Below, in pieces: positions 8,748 to 17,697 of a stretch of DNA of 43,961 nucleotides. Location of the stretch: contig CAZVSU010000009.1 in NCBI GenBank assembly GCA_964629645.1, forward strand, positions 1 through 43,961. The letters are read 5' to 3'. Both the position numbers and the translations under genes were made by a program. How positions within the stretch are numbered: position 1 is the first letter of the stretch; every line of letters starts with the position of its first letter. Below the pieces are notes generated by a model. That model searched no databases. It was not told the origin of the DNA and worked only from the letters and a program-made list of their open reading frames with translations. Source of the stretch: JAAKFL01 sp964629645 (GTDB lineage Bacteria; Chlamydiota; Chlamydiia; Chlamydiales; SLFE01).

Positions 8748-10169
8748 ATGACCACTTTCACACTTGTGCTGCTCGCCATCACCCTTGTTGCAGGTCTCTA
8801 CATGACCTGGAGCATCGGTGCCAACGATGTGGCCAACGCAATCGGCACATCAGTCGGTTCGGGCGCTTTGACCCTCAGGCAAGCTGTCGTCATTGCCGCG
8901 ATCCTCGAGTTTTGCGGGGCGTTCTTTTTCGGCTCCCACGTCACCACAACGATCGAAGAGAAGGTGATCAATCCCGCCTTTTTCATGGGCGATCCGCTCA
9001 TCTTAGTCTACGGGATGCTTTCGGTTCTGCTTGCAGCCGGCACCTGGCTGTTTCTCGCCTCCTACTTCGGCCTCCCTGTTTCAACGACCCACTCAATCGT
9101 CGGCGCCATGGTAGGATTCGGCGTCGCTGTTGGAGGGATCCAGTCGGTCTATTGGTCGAATGTCGCTTTTATCGCGACCAGCTGGATCGCCTCCCCTTTG
9201 ATTGGGGGGATGCTTTCCTACCTTTTCTTTTACTTTTTGAGAACCAAAATCTTTTTTGCGTCAAACCCCATCAAAGCCACCCAAATTTACACCCCTTACA
9301 TCCTTTTTACTTTCGTCTTCGTCTTTTCCATCGTTTTTTTCTACCAAGATCTCGATGCCTTTGACTATAACCCGACGTTCCTAAAAAGCTTGACCGGTGC
9401 GACGGTCGTGGCGCTCATCGGTTTTTTGATCGCCCGCTACTGGCTGAGCGATCTGACCAAGTATCAAACGGAAGCTGCCGCGACGGTGTCTCACCCCGAC
9501 ATGGCCAGTGAAGTCTCTAAAGCGAAGCGGTATCTCACAAGACTCAAACGCTACTCGCGAGGTCCGCTGCAAGACAAGCTTAATGACATCATCGACCGCT
9601 TCGACAGTGTCTCGGGGGAGTTTGCCAAAAAAGCCAGCGACGAACTCCATGTTCCCGATTTCGTCGTCATTGAAAAGGTCTTTGCCCGCCTACAGATTTT
9701 AAGTGCCTGCATGATGGCTTTCTCCCACGGCGCAAACGATGTCGCCAATGCGATCGGTCCCCTTTCTGTCGCAACCAATGTCTTGCTCAATGGCTCTTTA
9801 GCGCCCGATTCAATCGTCTCTGTCTGGCTTTTGGCTCTTGGCGGCCTGGGCATCGTCCTCGGCCTTGCCACATGGGGATGGCGCGTTGTCGATACCATCG
9901 GCCGTAAGATCACCGAGCTGACCCCAACCCGCGGCTTTTCGGCTGAGTTCGGCGCCGCCAGCACAATCTTGATCGCGTCCCGCCTCGGCTTTCCCATCTC
10001 TGCGACCCACACCCTTGTTGGCTCTGTCCTCGGCGTCGGCTTTGCGAGAGGGCTTGAAGCTCTCAATTTAAGCACGATACGTGATATCGTCCTCTCCTGG
10101 GTCGTCACAATCCCTATCGGCGCAATCACTGCCGTTGCCTTCTTCTATGCGATCACCGCCGTTCTTTAG
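8748..10169 (+). CDS. pit: Inorganic phosphate transporter, Pit family
   Basis: This 473-residue membrane permease belongs to the PiT (PF01384) family, which imports phosphate, usually as a metal-phosphate complex or with a cation. The duplicated signature is clear: GANDVANAIGTSVGSG near the N-terminus and HGANDVANAIGPLSVA in the second half. A long hydrophilic loop (about residues 230-310) separates the halves. A GTG lies at 8742, but ATG 8748 is preferred because AGAAGAGG sits 6 bases upstream. It is downstream of the DUF47 gene. The pair matches the gene order seen in chlamydiae and many other bacteria. Confidence 0.92.
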   Translation: MTTFTLVLLAITLVAGLYMTWSIGANDVANAIGTSVGSGALTLRQAVVIAAILEFCGAFFFGSHVTTTIEEKVINPAFFMGDPLILVYGMLSVLLAAGTWLFLASYFGLPVSTTHSIVGAMVGFGVAVGGIQSVYWSNVAFIATSWIASPLIGGMLSYLFFYFLRTKIFFASNPIKATQIYTPYILFTFVFVFSIVFFYQDLDAFDYNPTFLKSLTGATVVALIGFLIARYWLSDLTKYQTEAAATVSHPDMASEVSKAKRYLTRLKRYSRGPLQDKLNDIIDRFDSVSGEFAKKASDELHVPDFVVIEKVFARLQILSACMMAFSHGANDVANAIGPLSVATNVLLNGSLAPDSIVSVWLLALGGLGIVLGLATWGWRVVDTIGRKITELTPTRGFSAEFGAASTILIASRLGFPISATHTLVGSVLGVGFARGLEALNLSTIRDIVLSWVVTIPIGAITAVAFFYAITAVL

Positions 10170-10226
10170 CAAACAATTGGCAGTTTTTTTAGGGGGTTAC
10201 CATGAGACGTAGCAAAACTCTTTTAA

Positions 10227-10254
10227 GGCGGGGCCGAGCATGTCGGATCCCGCC
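10227..10254 (-). terminator. GC-rich hairpin between convergent genes
   Basis: GGCGGG pairs with CCCGCC and, inside it, CCGA pairs with TCGG. It lies between the convergent pit and F-box/LRR genes. There is no T-run on the plus side. On the minus side TTAAAAGAGTTTT follows, so it may weakly end the LRR transcript. Confidence 0.35.
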
Positions 10255-10280
10255 CCGATCACTATGTCTTGCTAAAACCG

Positions 10281-12638
10281 CTAAGCGGGGTCCGTAAGGA
10301 ACGCGATTGACTTTCCCCGAGAGTGGCGTGTCTTAAAGTTTTCGACTCCTGCCGCCGTCACATTTTTACATCCCAAAACACTTATTCGTTCGAGCTTTTC
10401 AAGATACAAAAGGGACATTATGGCGGTATCATCGATTTGATCGCAGCGATCCAAGCAAAGCCATTCAAGATCCTGAGGAAGAAAGAAAAGCCCCAAGGAT
10501 GTGATTTTTGGACAAGCAGACACGTTTAAAAAAGTTAAGGGGTACATGGAAAGAAAAGCCAAAGATGAATCTTCCAATGCAGTACATCCGGATAAAGAAA
10601 GGCTGCATGTGTTTTGGGGAAGAGAATCTAATCCCCGGCCGGTGATGTCATTATGATTAAGCATAAGCGTCTTGATATTGGTTAACTTTAGTCTTAGCTT
10701 TGTTACATCTTTGATCTGATTGGAAGAAAGATTGAGTTTATCGAGCTCTTCGAGCCCGGCAAACACGCCTTCCGGAAGATCTTTGATCCGATTTTGACCG
10801 AGATGAAGTTCTTGAAGACCCTCCAGCCCGGCAAACACGCTTTCAGGAAGATCTTCGATCCGATTTTGCCCGAGATGAAGTTCATGAAGGCCTTCCAGCC
10901 CGGCAAACACGCCTTCCGGAAGATCCTTAATCTGATTCTCATTGAGTTGAAGCGTCTCAAGCTCTCCGAGCCCGGCAAACACGCTTTCAGGAAGATCTTC
11001 GATCCGATTTTGCCCGAGATGAAGTTCATGAAGGCCTTCCAGCCCGGCAAACACGCCTTCCGGAAGATCCTTAATCTGATTCTCATTGAGTTGAAGTGTC
11101 TCAAGCTCTCCCAGCCCGGCAAACACGCCTTCCGGAAGCGCTTCGATCCGATTGAGAGCGAGATGAAGTTCTTGAAGGCTTTCCAGCCCGGCAAACACGC
11201 CTTTTGGAAGATCCTTAATCTGATTTTCACTGAGATTAAGGTCTCGAAGTCTTTCCAACCCGGCAAGCATGTCTTCCGGAAGCGCTTCGATCCGATTGTG
11301 AGCGAGATTAAGCTCTTGAAGGCTTTCCAGGCTTGCAAACACGCCTTTCGGAAGATCTTTAATCTGATTGTGAAAGAGAACAAGTTGCTCTAGCCTTTCC
11401 AGCCCGGCAAACACGCCTTCAGGAAGTGCTTCGATTCGATTTTGAGCAAGGCTTATAAAGCTCACCTCTGCGAGTCCGGCAAACAAGCCTTCGGGAAGAT
11501 CCTTGATCTGATTTTCATTAAGAAAAAGAGTCCTTAACTGCACTAGTTCGGATAATATGTTTTCGTCAAGGCTTCTGATGTTGTTCCCGCTTAAATCAAG
11601 GGTTTTTAAATCGGACAGTCCGGAAAATGAGGGATCACTGAGGATGGAAATTTTATTGTGCTCGAGTCTGAGTGTTTGTAAGTGGTCCAAGCCTTGAAAA
11701 CAGTTGCTCGGAACGTAAGAAATAAGATTTTTCGACAGGTCAATTTCTCTAGCCGAACGCAAACTGCTTATCAGCTCTGCAGGCAATTCCGAAATGGGCG
11801 AATCGGAGATCGAGACACTTTCAGCGCTAAAAAAGAGCGCGTCTTTGTTGACCAACAACCACTCGTAATTTGCGTTCAGTTGCTCTATGTTTTCGATATC
11901 CCCGGGAAAAGGAAGGACCTCTCCAGCATATCTTTGAGCGAACATATTCGCATTATATTTTTTGATGATCAGCTCGCGCTGGATAAATCCTTCGATCGTC
12001 ACCGGGTCGATATCGCATGAAAATGGCGGAGGCGGAAACCTTTCCTTTTGATAATTGATGAGTCCTTGTAAGAGGGCGGCCTTTGAATCTGCATTGAAGC
12101 CTCTTGCGACGTGCTCGATATGAGCGTCAAGCCTTGCTTCTTGCAGGCCGTTTTCAACAAATTTTGTCCTGATTTCTTCAAAGCAGCGTTCAAAATAAAG
12201 GTCGACAACATAGGGATCTTTGACGAGGGCGCTCAGTTTTTTATCGACTTTTTCTAAATTTGGAAACGCATCGGGTATGAAGGACAGGATATGGAGCACT
12301 ACTTCATCCGGCAAAATGCCAAATGGGCTTTCTTCTTTGAGGATGAGGAGCTCTGCATCTGCTTGCCGGCGGAAATTTTGGTCAAAGTCGCGGCTCAAGA
12401 CAATTGTCTGCAAAGCCTTTATCTTGTCTTCGAGTTCGGGCCCTTGCCCTTCCCTTTTTTTCTTTTCCACACGTCTTTTTTTAGGATCTACTGTATCCGG
12501 GACGCCGGTTTGCGCACTTTCTCTTTCACGCTTCGATCGAATGGCAGCCTCTTGAATGGGATCGTTTTCAGGCCCCCTGTCAGCTTCGCGAGGAGGCTGA
12601 GTCCGATCCCCTGAATGATGATGTCTGATTGGATCCAT
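10281..12638 (-). CDS. F-box and leucine-rich-repeat protein, probable host-directed effector
   Basis: This 785-residue protein has no membrane segment. Residues 51-64 form a strongly basic stretch (DPKKRRVEKKKREG) that looks like a monopartite nuclear localisation signal. Residues about 106-146 match an F-box (LPDEVVLHILSFIP). From about 270 to 660 there are 24-residue LRRs such as LPEGVFAGLEGLHELHLGQN, many nearly identical. The last 110 residues hold Cys-containing LRRs (LSLSGCTALEDSSL, LNVSACPKITSLGL). F-box proteins link substrates to the SCF ubiquitin ligase through Skp1, which bacteria lack, so action inside a eukaryotic host is inferred. Type III delivery cannot be shown here. AAGG lies 7 bases before the ATG. 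Confidence 0.8.
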   Translation of the reverse strand: MDPIRHHHSGDRTQPPREADRGPENDPIQEAAIRSKRERESAQTGVPDTVDPKKRRVEKKKREGQGPELEDKIKALQTIVLSRDFDQNFRRQADAELLILKEESPFGILPDEVVLHILSFIPDAFPNLEKVDKKLSALVKDPYVVDLYFERCFEEIRTKFVENGLQEARLDAHIEHVARGFNADSKAALLQGLINYQKERFPPPPFSCDIDPVTIEGFIQRELIIKKYNANMFAQRYAGEVLPFPGDIENIEQLNANYEWLLVNKDALFFSAESVSISDSPISELPAELISSLRSAREIDLSKNLISYVPSNCFQGLDHLQTLRLEHNKISILSDPSFSGLSDLKTLDLSGNNIRSLDENILSELVQLRTLFLNENQIKDLPEGLFAGLAEVSFISLAQNRIEALPEGVFAGLERLEQLVLFHNQIKDLPKGVFASLESLQELNLAHNRIEALPEDMLAGLERLRDLNLSENQIKDLPKGVFAGLESLQELHLALNRIEALPEGVFAGLGELETLQLNENQIKDLPEGVFAGLEGLHELHLGQNRIEDLPESVFAGLGELETLQLNENQIKDLPEGVFAGLEGLHELHLGQNRIEDLPESVFAGLEGLQELHLGQNRIKDLPEGVFAGLEELDKLNLSSNQIKDVTKLRLKLTNIKTLMLNHNDITGRGLDSLPQNTCSLSLSGCTALEDSSLAFLSMYPLTFLNVSACPKITSLGLFFLPQDLEWLCLDRCDQIDDTAIMSLLYLEKLERISVLGCKNVTAAGVENFKTRHSRGKSIAFLTDPA
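10837..11124. repeat. 144-bp tandem duplication within the LRR array
   Basis: The segment starting at 10837 recurs starting at 10981, an offset of exactly 144 bases. It is identical until the last part, where about two substitutions appear. Each unit encodes two 24-residue LRRs, so the duplication keeps frame and solenoid phase. The near identity suggests recent expansion by unequal recombination. Confidence 0.85.
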
Positions 12639-12752
12639 AATAAAACCTTTTAATTAAATTCAAAATAGTTAAAAGTAAAGATTGATGATATTTTTCTTTT
12701 TTATATTTTTTGTTAAAATTAAATAAAATTAATAAAAATACGCTAGAAGCTT

Positions 12753-12805
12753 TAGGGGGACCTCTTCAAATTTGGAATCAACTTAATTTGAGTTCTTTTC
12801 CCTTA
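12753..12805. repeat. Degenerate copy of the GGGGACGTC palindromic repeat
   Basis: The left arm and loop match the intact copies (TCTTCAAATTTGGAATCAAC), preceded by TAGGGGGACC. The right arm has decayed to GAGTTCTTTTCCC. It lies in the AT-rich gap 12639-12838, between the start of the F-box/LRR gene and the end of the kinase-like gene. Confidence 0.7.
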
Positions 12806-12838
12806 AGAGGAAGCAAACGACTCCGAAGAGTGCACTTT

Positions 12839-15145
12839 TTAATTATCGCCTATGTCCATAGTCGTGCACAGTTCGGAGATGTCGCAGCTTTTTTCCTTGA
12901 GTGTCTCAATGGCGTTTTGGGCCTCTTTCAGATCTTCCGGACTCATTTGATTTTTTGTCTTTTCAAGCCAGGCCACTAAGTTGAGAGGGGCAATGGCACC
13001 GCCGACATTTTCGATTGCCATTCGGTTTCCGGGATCTTCGCCGGTATATTTGGCGAAAAGACGATGCAAAGTGGCTTGAGCAGGCATCATGGCTTTGAAT
13101 GCCGATTTCATAGTTGGCGCCACATTTTCCTTCCGGCAGGAGCGGATGTACTCTTGACCCAAGCGTATCCTTTCAGTCATGCCCCTAAGAGCTTTGGGGT
13201 GGATTTTCGAAAAACTTTCTTCCTTTAACTGATTGTACTCATTGAGAATGGCCTTTGTCACAAAAACGTCGCTTCTTCCCATGTCTTCTGTGTAACCATG
13301 CCGCTCCATGAGTTCGGCAAACCTTTCTTTTGAGATCGAGCCGTCCCTAATAGAGTGATAATCGCTGACAGCCTGACGAATATTTTGAGCGTGGTCATCG
13401 AAAAAACTTTGGTTTTCTAAAAGGCCTCTTTCGGCTAGATTTTGCTCTAATTGATCAACGTCGACATCGAGTATAGAGTGTATGGCCTCTTCGGGCATAT
13501 CTTCTTCGCAAAAAGGGTGGTCGATAAATGTAGAACGCAGTGTGAGCATGAGCATCTCTTCATCGCGATAAGCTTCGGAGGGAGCGCAAAATCGGGCAAA
13601 ATCATAGCAGTGAGCTTCGCCGTCAATGATCATATACTGGTTGGCATGAGAGTCGTACGAACAGGTCGCCAAATCAAGCCATGCCTGCATGTTGACACTC
13701 AAAGGTCCGGGGGCACCGGGATCATTTTCGGGGGCGATGGCTTTTTTGAGCTCCTCAAGCTCGGTTCGCTCTTGTTCTGTGACAGCCTCCCCTTTGGACT
13801 CTTTTTGAAAGACTTGATTCTGTTTTTTGGTGAAACGAAAGAAAGCTTGGTGATTCAGCGGGGTGCCCTCCGCAAGCCACTTTGAAGCGAGCCCTCTTGG
13901 ACTCGTTTCACTTCCGAGCTTCCCCTTTGTCAGTTTCGATTCTAGTTTAGGAGTGAGAAATTTTTGAACTCCTAGAAGATCTCCAATGTTTCCTGCTAAG
14001 ACCTCGCGGTGGTTTTCGTTGCCGCGCTTGTAAGCGTAACCCGGCCGATCGGCGAACGCGGGATTTTGGAGGCTGCCGACATCGCCTGCCCCCTTATTTT
14101 TTACGATTTGCTCCATGCCGGTTGCAATTGCCGGATTATACTCATTTGTCGCCATGACTTCCATCGATGACATGTATTCCGGGCAATTTCTTGTCATCAT
14201 TCCAATATTGTCTGGAGAAAGATCGGTGAGAACGTCTTTTTTAATAAAGTCCCCCCGGCACGCATCGACATCCTTTCTAAGTTGAATCAAAGTTTGCTTT
14301 TCCTCGTCATTTTTGGTGTTTTCAATGGCCACCCTGATATTGGAAAGAACAGCGCTTTTCTCAATTTGTGGGTTCACCTTTGAAAGATCGATCCCCTTGT
14401 CGATATTTTTGTAAGCTTCCAGAAGCGCTTGGCACGCCGCTTTCCTTTTTCCGCTGAGCTCGTCAATATTATCTTCTAATCTCTCCCTTATTTGACCGAG
14501 AAATTCCTGAACGTTAGGGGAGCGAACGTTCCGCCTTTCGCGGATTTTGTCTTCTTTCACAATGTGTTTGAAAGCTTCGTTGATATATTTTTGCCCTTCT
14601 TCGGGCTGGCTCTGAAACACTTTTCCGGTCCGCTGAACAATCTCTTTAAGGAGATTCTCCTTCGATTTCATCACGTGGCTTCCTTCTGTCAAAGCGACGA
14701 GATCCTTTTTGGGAATGAACAGTTCATCGGTTATGCGCCCGACCGGATTCGCTGAAGCGCCCAATTTAGCGATTTCATAATAAGTCCCTTCCTGACTCAC
14801 ATCAGCCATTCGACGCCCAATTCTTTGTAAATCGAGCCCCATTTTCGCCCTGTGGACATCGGGCTGTGCGACCTTTTTGCCGGATTGGCGACTGATTTCT
14901 TGATAGGCGACAATTTTTTGAATCGTGCTATTTTTTGCCGTGTTTTTAAGCGCCTTAACCCTCTTGCCGCCAACTGTCTGACTCTCCTTTAGAGGAGCAA
15001 TGAGGGTTTTTGTGGCAATTGTCTTGGCTCGTTTTTCGGCAGGGCGGTCTAATCCACCTGATTTTAACGACCCGAAATGCCGCTGTCTGGAAACATTTAG
15101 GGATTCTGGATCAGGAGGTTGTGAATGAAAATTGACCGGCATCAT
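12839..15145 (-). CDS. 768-residue protein with atypical-kinase-like motifs, candidate effector
   Basis: I do not recognise this protein as a named family member. The N-terminal ~100 residues are basic and low in structure, with no signal peptide. Residues about 365-395 read GYAYKRGNENHREVLAGNIG, resembling the ATP-binding Lys (K373) and helix-C Glu (E381) of PI3/PI4-kinase-like folds. Residues 497-502 (YDSHAN) resemble a DxHxxN catalytic loop (D498, H500, N502). HCYDFARF gives a possible metal-binding Asp (D515). A helical stretch follows (about 550-600), as in type II PI4K-like proteins. Its neighbours are candidate effectors and it has a good promoter upstream. A lipid or protein kinase acting in the host is inference. 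It could also be a non-catalytic relative, since the glycine loop is unclear. Confidence 0.55.
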   Translation of the reverse strand: MMPVNFHSQPPDPESLNVSRQRHFGSLKSGGLDRPAEKRAKTIATKTLIAPLKESQTVGGKRVKALKNTAKNSTIQKIVAYQEISRQSGKKVAQPDVHRAKMGLDLQRIGRRMADVSQEGTYYEIAKLGASANPVGRITDELFIPKKDLVALTEGSHVMKSKENLLKEIVQRTGKVFQSQPEEGQKYINEAFKHIVKEDKIRERRNVRSPNVQEFLGQIRERLEDNIDELSGKRKAACQALLEAYKNIDKGIDLSKVNPQIEKSAVLSNIRVAIENTKNDEEKQTLIQLRKDVDACRGDFIKKDVLTDLSPDNIGMMTRNCPEYMSSMEVMATNEYNPAIATGMEQIVKNKGAGDVGSLQNPAFADRPGYAYKRGNENHREVLAGNIGDLLGVQKFLTPKLESKLTKGKLGSETSPRGLASKWLAEGTPLNHQAFFRFTKKQNQVFQKESKGEAVTEQERTELEELKKAIAPENDPGAPGPLSVNMQAWLDLATCSYDSHANQYMIIDGEAHCYDFARFCAPSEAYRDEEMLMLTLRSTFIDHPFCEEDMPEEAIHSILDVDVDQLEQNLAERGLLENQSFFDDHAQNIRQAVSDYHSIRDGSISKERFAELMERHGYTEDMGRSDVFVTKAILNEYNQLKEESFSKIHPKALRGMTERIRLGQEYIRSCRKENVAPTMKSAFKAMMPAQATLHRLFAKYTGEDPGNRMAIENVGGAIAPLNLVAWLEKTKNQMSPEDLKEAQNAIETLKEKSCDISELCTTMDIGDN

Positions 15146-15175
15146 ACACCATATTTAAATATTAACCATTTTTCT

Positions 15176-15205
15176 ATTATAAACAAAAATTTAATATTAT
15201 TGCAA
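15176..15205 (-). promoter_or_regulatory. Promoter of the kinase-like gene
   Basis: On the minus strand, TTGCAA (15205-15200) and TATAAT (15181-15176) are separated by 18 bases, about 30 bases before the start at 15145. The surroundings are strongly AT-rich. Confidence 0.55.
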
Positions 15206-15268
15206 AACTTTTACTTTGTTTACTTTACATAAAATTTCGATAATAATTCTCTTAATTTGCAAATATGG

Positions 15269-15274
15269 TATAAT
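15269..15274 (+). promoter_or_regulatory. Putative -10 box of the 297-residue protein gene
   Basis: A perfect TATAAT lies 26 bases before the ATG at 15300. The -35 position holds no good match (ATTCTC or TTCTCT). It diverges from the promoter at 15176-15205. Confidence 0.4.
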
Positions 15275-15299
15275 TTTATTAACTTTTGAGGAGGTTGTT

Positions 15300-16193
15300 A
15301 TGGATCCTACAGCGCATGCATCTAAGCCACGGTTTTCGGAGCATGACAGTTCTCATGTCAAAACCGATTCTCAATCACCCTCAGTGGGATTCGCAATTCA
15401 CGAAGTGATAGAGCGAGGAAATCTCGGAGATCGCACGCTCCCCCCCGAATTGAGCCTTTCTCTTCTAAAAAGAGCCGGCAATATGAGTGTTTCCAGCGAC
15501 AACGAAGAAAAAGTATTAGAAAAAATCGTCGCAATACAGACAAAGCGTCTCAAAGAGTTTATCCACAAAGCCACTTCGCTTCGCAATTCAATAGAACGCA
15601 CCAACCCACATCGCTTTGCGAATAATCTCGAGGGATACAACGCCCTCTTGGATTTATTGAAGACCCGTTATCTTGAAAAATCTGTCGCTGATTTGATGCT
15701 GACGGACTGTCCATCAAATGAACTTGAATATGAACATCTTGAAGCCTTGATCGCTGTTTTAGAAGAAAAAATTAGGCTCGGAAGAGGAACTCTTACCATT
15801 GATCTTTCTCTTTCTGATCTGATCCGACAAGGACTGATATCAAGAGAAGAGAGTGCGCTCGATAAAAACTTTCCCGCAATCCGCTTAGCTGCGGCCAGAT
15901 ACCTCAAAGATCCTGATGCAAATCATCTCTCATTGGTGCTTTCCGACAGCAGGCTAAATGATGCCGCCATTTTAACTCTCCTCCAAACACTCGACGGCAT
16001 ACCTTTGCAACGACTTGAAATCATAGAGGGTTCTGTCGAGCTGCGAGAAAAAAAACTCGTCCAAGCTCTTGCTGATTGTGTGAAAACGCCATTCTTCGTG
16101 CTAACGCTGCCTCGAAGCGACGTCGATTCTATAGCTCTTGAGTCAATCAAGAAGGCGCGCGCTTTAGGTTCAATGGTCACAATGGTGAAGTAG
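15300..16193 (+). CDS. Hypothetical 297-residue protein next to the effector genes
   Basis: I do not recognise this family. The protein is soluble, with no signal peptide or membrane segment. It is helical in the middle (about 60-160) and has an LRR-like C-terminal part (LSLVLSDSRLNDAAILTLL, then LQRLEII). Its first residues (MDPTAH) and the bases around the start resemble those of the F-box/LRR gene (MDPIRH), hinting at a related leader. The ATG at 15300 follows a strong GAGGAGG by 5 bases; the longer frame starting at 15216 lacks this support. The stop TAG at 16191-16193 is the left edge of a palindromic repeat. A secreted effector role is inferred from location only. Confidence 0.65.
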   Translation: MDPTAHASKPRFSEHDSSHVKTDSQSPSVGFAIHEVIERGNLGDRTLPPELSLSLLKRAGNMSVSSDNEEKVLEKIVAIQTKRLKEFIHKATSLRNSIERTNPHRFANNLEGYNALLDLLKTRYLEKSVADLMLTDCPSNELEYEHLEALIAVLEEKIRLGRGTLTIDLSLSDLIRQGLISREESALDKNFPAIRLAAARYLKDPDANHLSLVLSDSRLNDAAILTLLQTLDGIPLQRLEIIEGSVELREKKLVQALADCVKTPFFVLTLPRSDVDSIALESIKKARALGSMVTMVK

Positions 16194-16241
16194 GAGACGT
16201 CTTCAAATTTGGAATCAACTGAATTTGAAGACGTCCCCTAG
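16191..16241. repeat. GGGGACGTC palindromic repeat, nearly intact
   Basis: The left arm GGAGACGTCTTCAAATT and right arm AATTTGAAGACGTCCCC pair over 17 bases with one mismatch, around a 12-base loop (TGGAATCAACTG). TAG at the left edge is the stop codon of the preceding gene, and CCCCTAG closes the right edge. It lies between convergent genes. Confidence 0.85.
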
Positions 16242-16266
16242 GAGGGCGCGCTAAAGGGAGGGGGGG

Positions 16267-17697
16267 CTATCCGCGGAGCTTAGGGTCGAGAGCGTCCCGG
16301 AGGGCGTCGCCGACTAAAGCGATCGAAATCAAGAGAATGGTGAGCATAATCGCCGGGGGCCAAAGAAGATAGCTTTCACCCGGGAAAGCTTTGCGCCCTT
16401 CGTCCATCAGCACGCCCCACGAACATGACCCCTCTTCGCCAAGACCCAAAAAAGACAGGCTGGCTTCACTTGTGATCGCGGCCATCATCGCGAAAGGCAA
16501 AAGGGTGAGCAGAGGGGGGATGGCGTTGGGGAGGATGTGGCGCAGCATGATACGGCTGTCGGGGAAGCCAAGGGCGTGGCACGCCTCAACGTAAGGGAGG
16601 TTGCGCTGTTTCAAAAACTCGCCCCGGATAAATCGGCAAAAACCGGTCCATCCAAAAATACCGATCACTGTCATCACAAGGAAGATTGATTTTGATTGCA
16701 AAATCGCCACAATAAAGAGGAGCATAAAGAGCACCGGCATCGATTCCCAAACCTCTAAGATCCGGCTGAGCAAGATGTCTAAGCGGCCGCCGTAATAGCC
16801 TGCAATAGAGCCGAACGGAACCCCAATAAGAAGCGCAATAGAAACGGAAATGACCGCCACAACAAGCGAGATGCGGACGCCGAAAATGAGCGCGGCCGTC
16901 AAATCTTTCCGGTTCGTCCTCGTGAGCTCCCACCAAGGGACAAGGGAGTTGAGGGCTTGGCTGCCGCCTGCATCATCTTGCCAATGAAAAGGGCGGATCA
17001 GCGGCATCCACATATGACGCAAGTTGTCACTTTCAGTCGAAAGCCACTTCTGTTTGTCGAGAAAGAACTGAAGCCGCTCTGTGTTGCCCGCCTCTTTGAG
17101 CCTTTCGACGATCGCTTTTTCGTTTCTTTGGTTAATTTGGAAAAGTGTTGGAAGCGTCTCTTTGCCGGTCTGTTCCACGAGGCGGCGGTTTTGCTCTTTG
17201 AGCAGGCGAAAACGGATGAGCTGCTCCAGCTTGCCGTAATCGTTCAAATAGCGAAGTTGAAAAGACCAAGAATCGGGGCTTTTCCCCTCGAAAATGGCCG
17301 CTTGTTTGGCTCGGTTGAGCGAAGGATCGGAAGCGGGATCGTCTGTCGGGCCGAAAGCGGCGTAGAAAAAGAGTCCGAATTGCACTGTTAAAAGGATCGC
17401 AAAACAAAGAGATCGATATCTTTTTGAAAACGAGGCGGCTAAAAAAAAGGGAAACGTGAACATGAGCACATTAAAAAAAAGATCGAGCCGTTTGGTAAAA
17501 AAACCGCGAAAAAGAAGAGAGCGGAAAAGTGGAAAATACCACTCCCCCCGGTACTCGACAAAAAAGGGACGGCTCGAGGCAAGCAAGGGGGCATAAACGG
17601 CCATCGCGATGAAACCGACAAGAAAAAGAGCGCCGAGCAAACCCAGCGGACGCCTTTTGAATTGCTGCCAAATGTCCTGTCCTTCCCGCACCATCAT
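16267..17697 (-). CDS. Oligopeptide-type ABC transporter permease, OppC-like, with large insertion
   Basis: This 476-residue protein has an N-terminal OppC-type segment (FKRRPLGLLGALFLVGFIAM). About 200 residues with several extra hydrophobic and charged stretches follow. The standard binding-protein-dependent permease domain spans about 270-470. The EAA loop that contacts the ATPase reads EACHALGFPDSRIMLRHILP. Typical OppC proteins are about 300 residues, so the insertion is notable. The start overlaps the end of the OppB-like gene by 4 bases (ATGA), indicating coupling. YejE-type permeases also carry a long inserted region and are an alternative relative. The substrate is probably a peptide, by inference. 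Confidence 0.82.
   Translation of the reverse strand: MMVREGQDIWQQFKRRPLGLLGALFLVGFIAMAVYAPLLASSRPFFVEYRGEWYFPLFRSLLFRGFFTKRLDLFFNVLMFTFPFFLAASFSKRYRSLCFAILLTVQFGLFFYAAFGPTDDPASDPSLNRAKQAAIFEGKSPDSWSFQLRYLNDYGKLEQLIRFRLLKEQNRRLVEQTGKETLPTLFQINQRNEKAIVERLKEAGNTERLQFFLDKQKWLSTESDNLRHMWMPLIRPFHWQDDAGGSQALNSLVPWWELTRTNRKDLTAALIFGVRISLVVAVISVSIALLIGVPFGSIAGYYGGRLDILLSRILEVWESMPVLFMLLFIVAILQSKSIFLVMTVIGIFGWTGFCRFIRGEFLKQRNLPYVEACHALGFPDSRIMLRHILPNAIPPLLTLLPFAMMAAITSEASLSFLGLGEEGSCSWGVLMDEGRKAFPGESYLLWPPAIMLTILLISIALVGDALRDALDPKLRG

Noticed and set aside
10794..11393. Plus-strand frame of 199 codons with repeated QPGKHAFRK motifs
   Set aside because: It is the antisense of the LRR array; the periodicity comes from the LRR codons, and there is no ribosome binding site or sensible product.
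10730..11530. Regular DNA repeats resembling a CRISPR array
   Set aside because: The repeats are 72-base coding LRR units without alternating unique spacers, and there are no cas genes.
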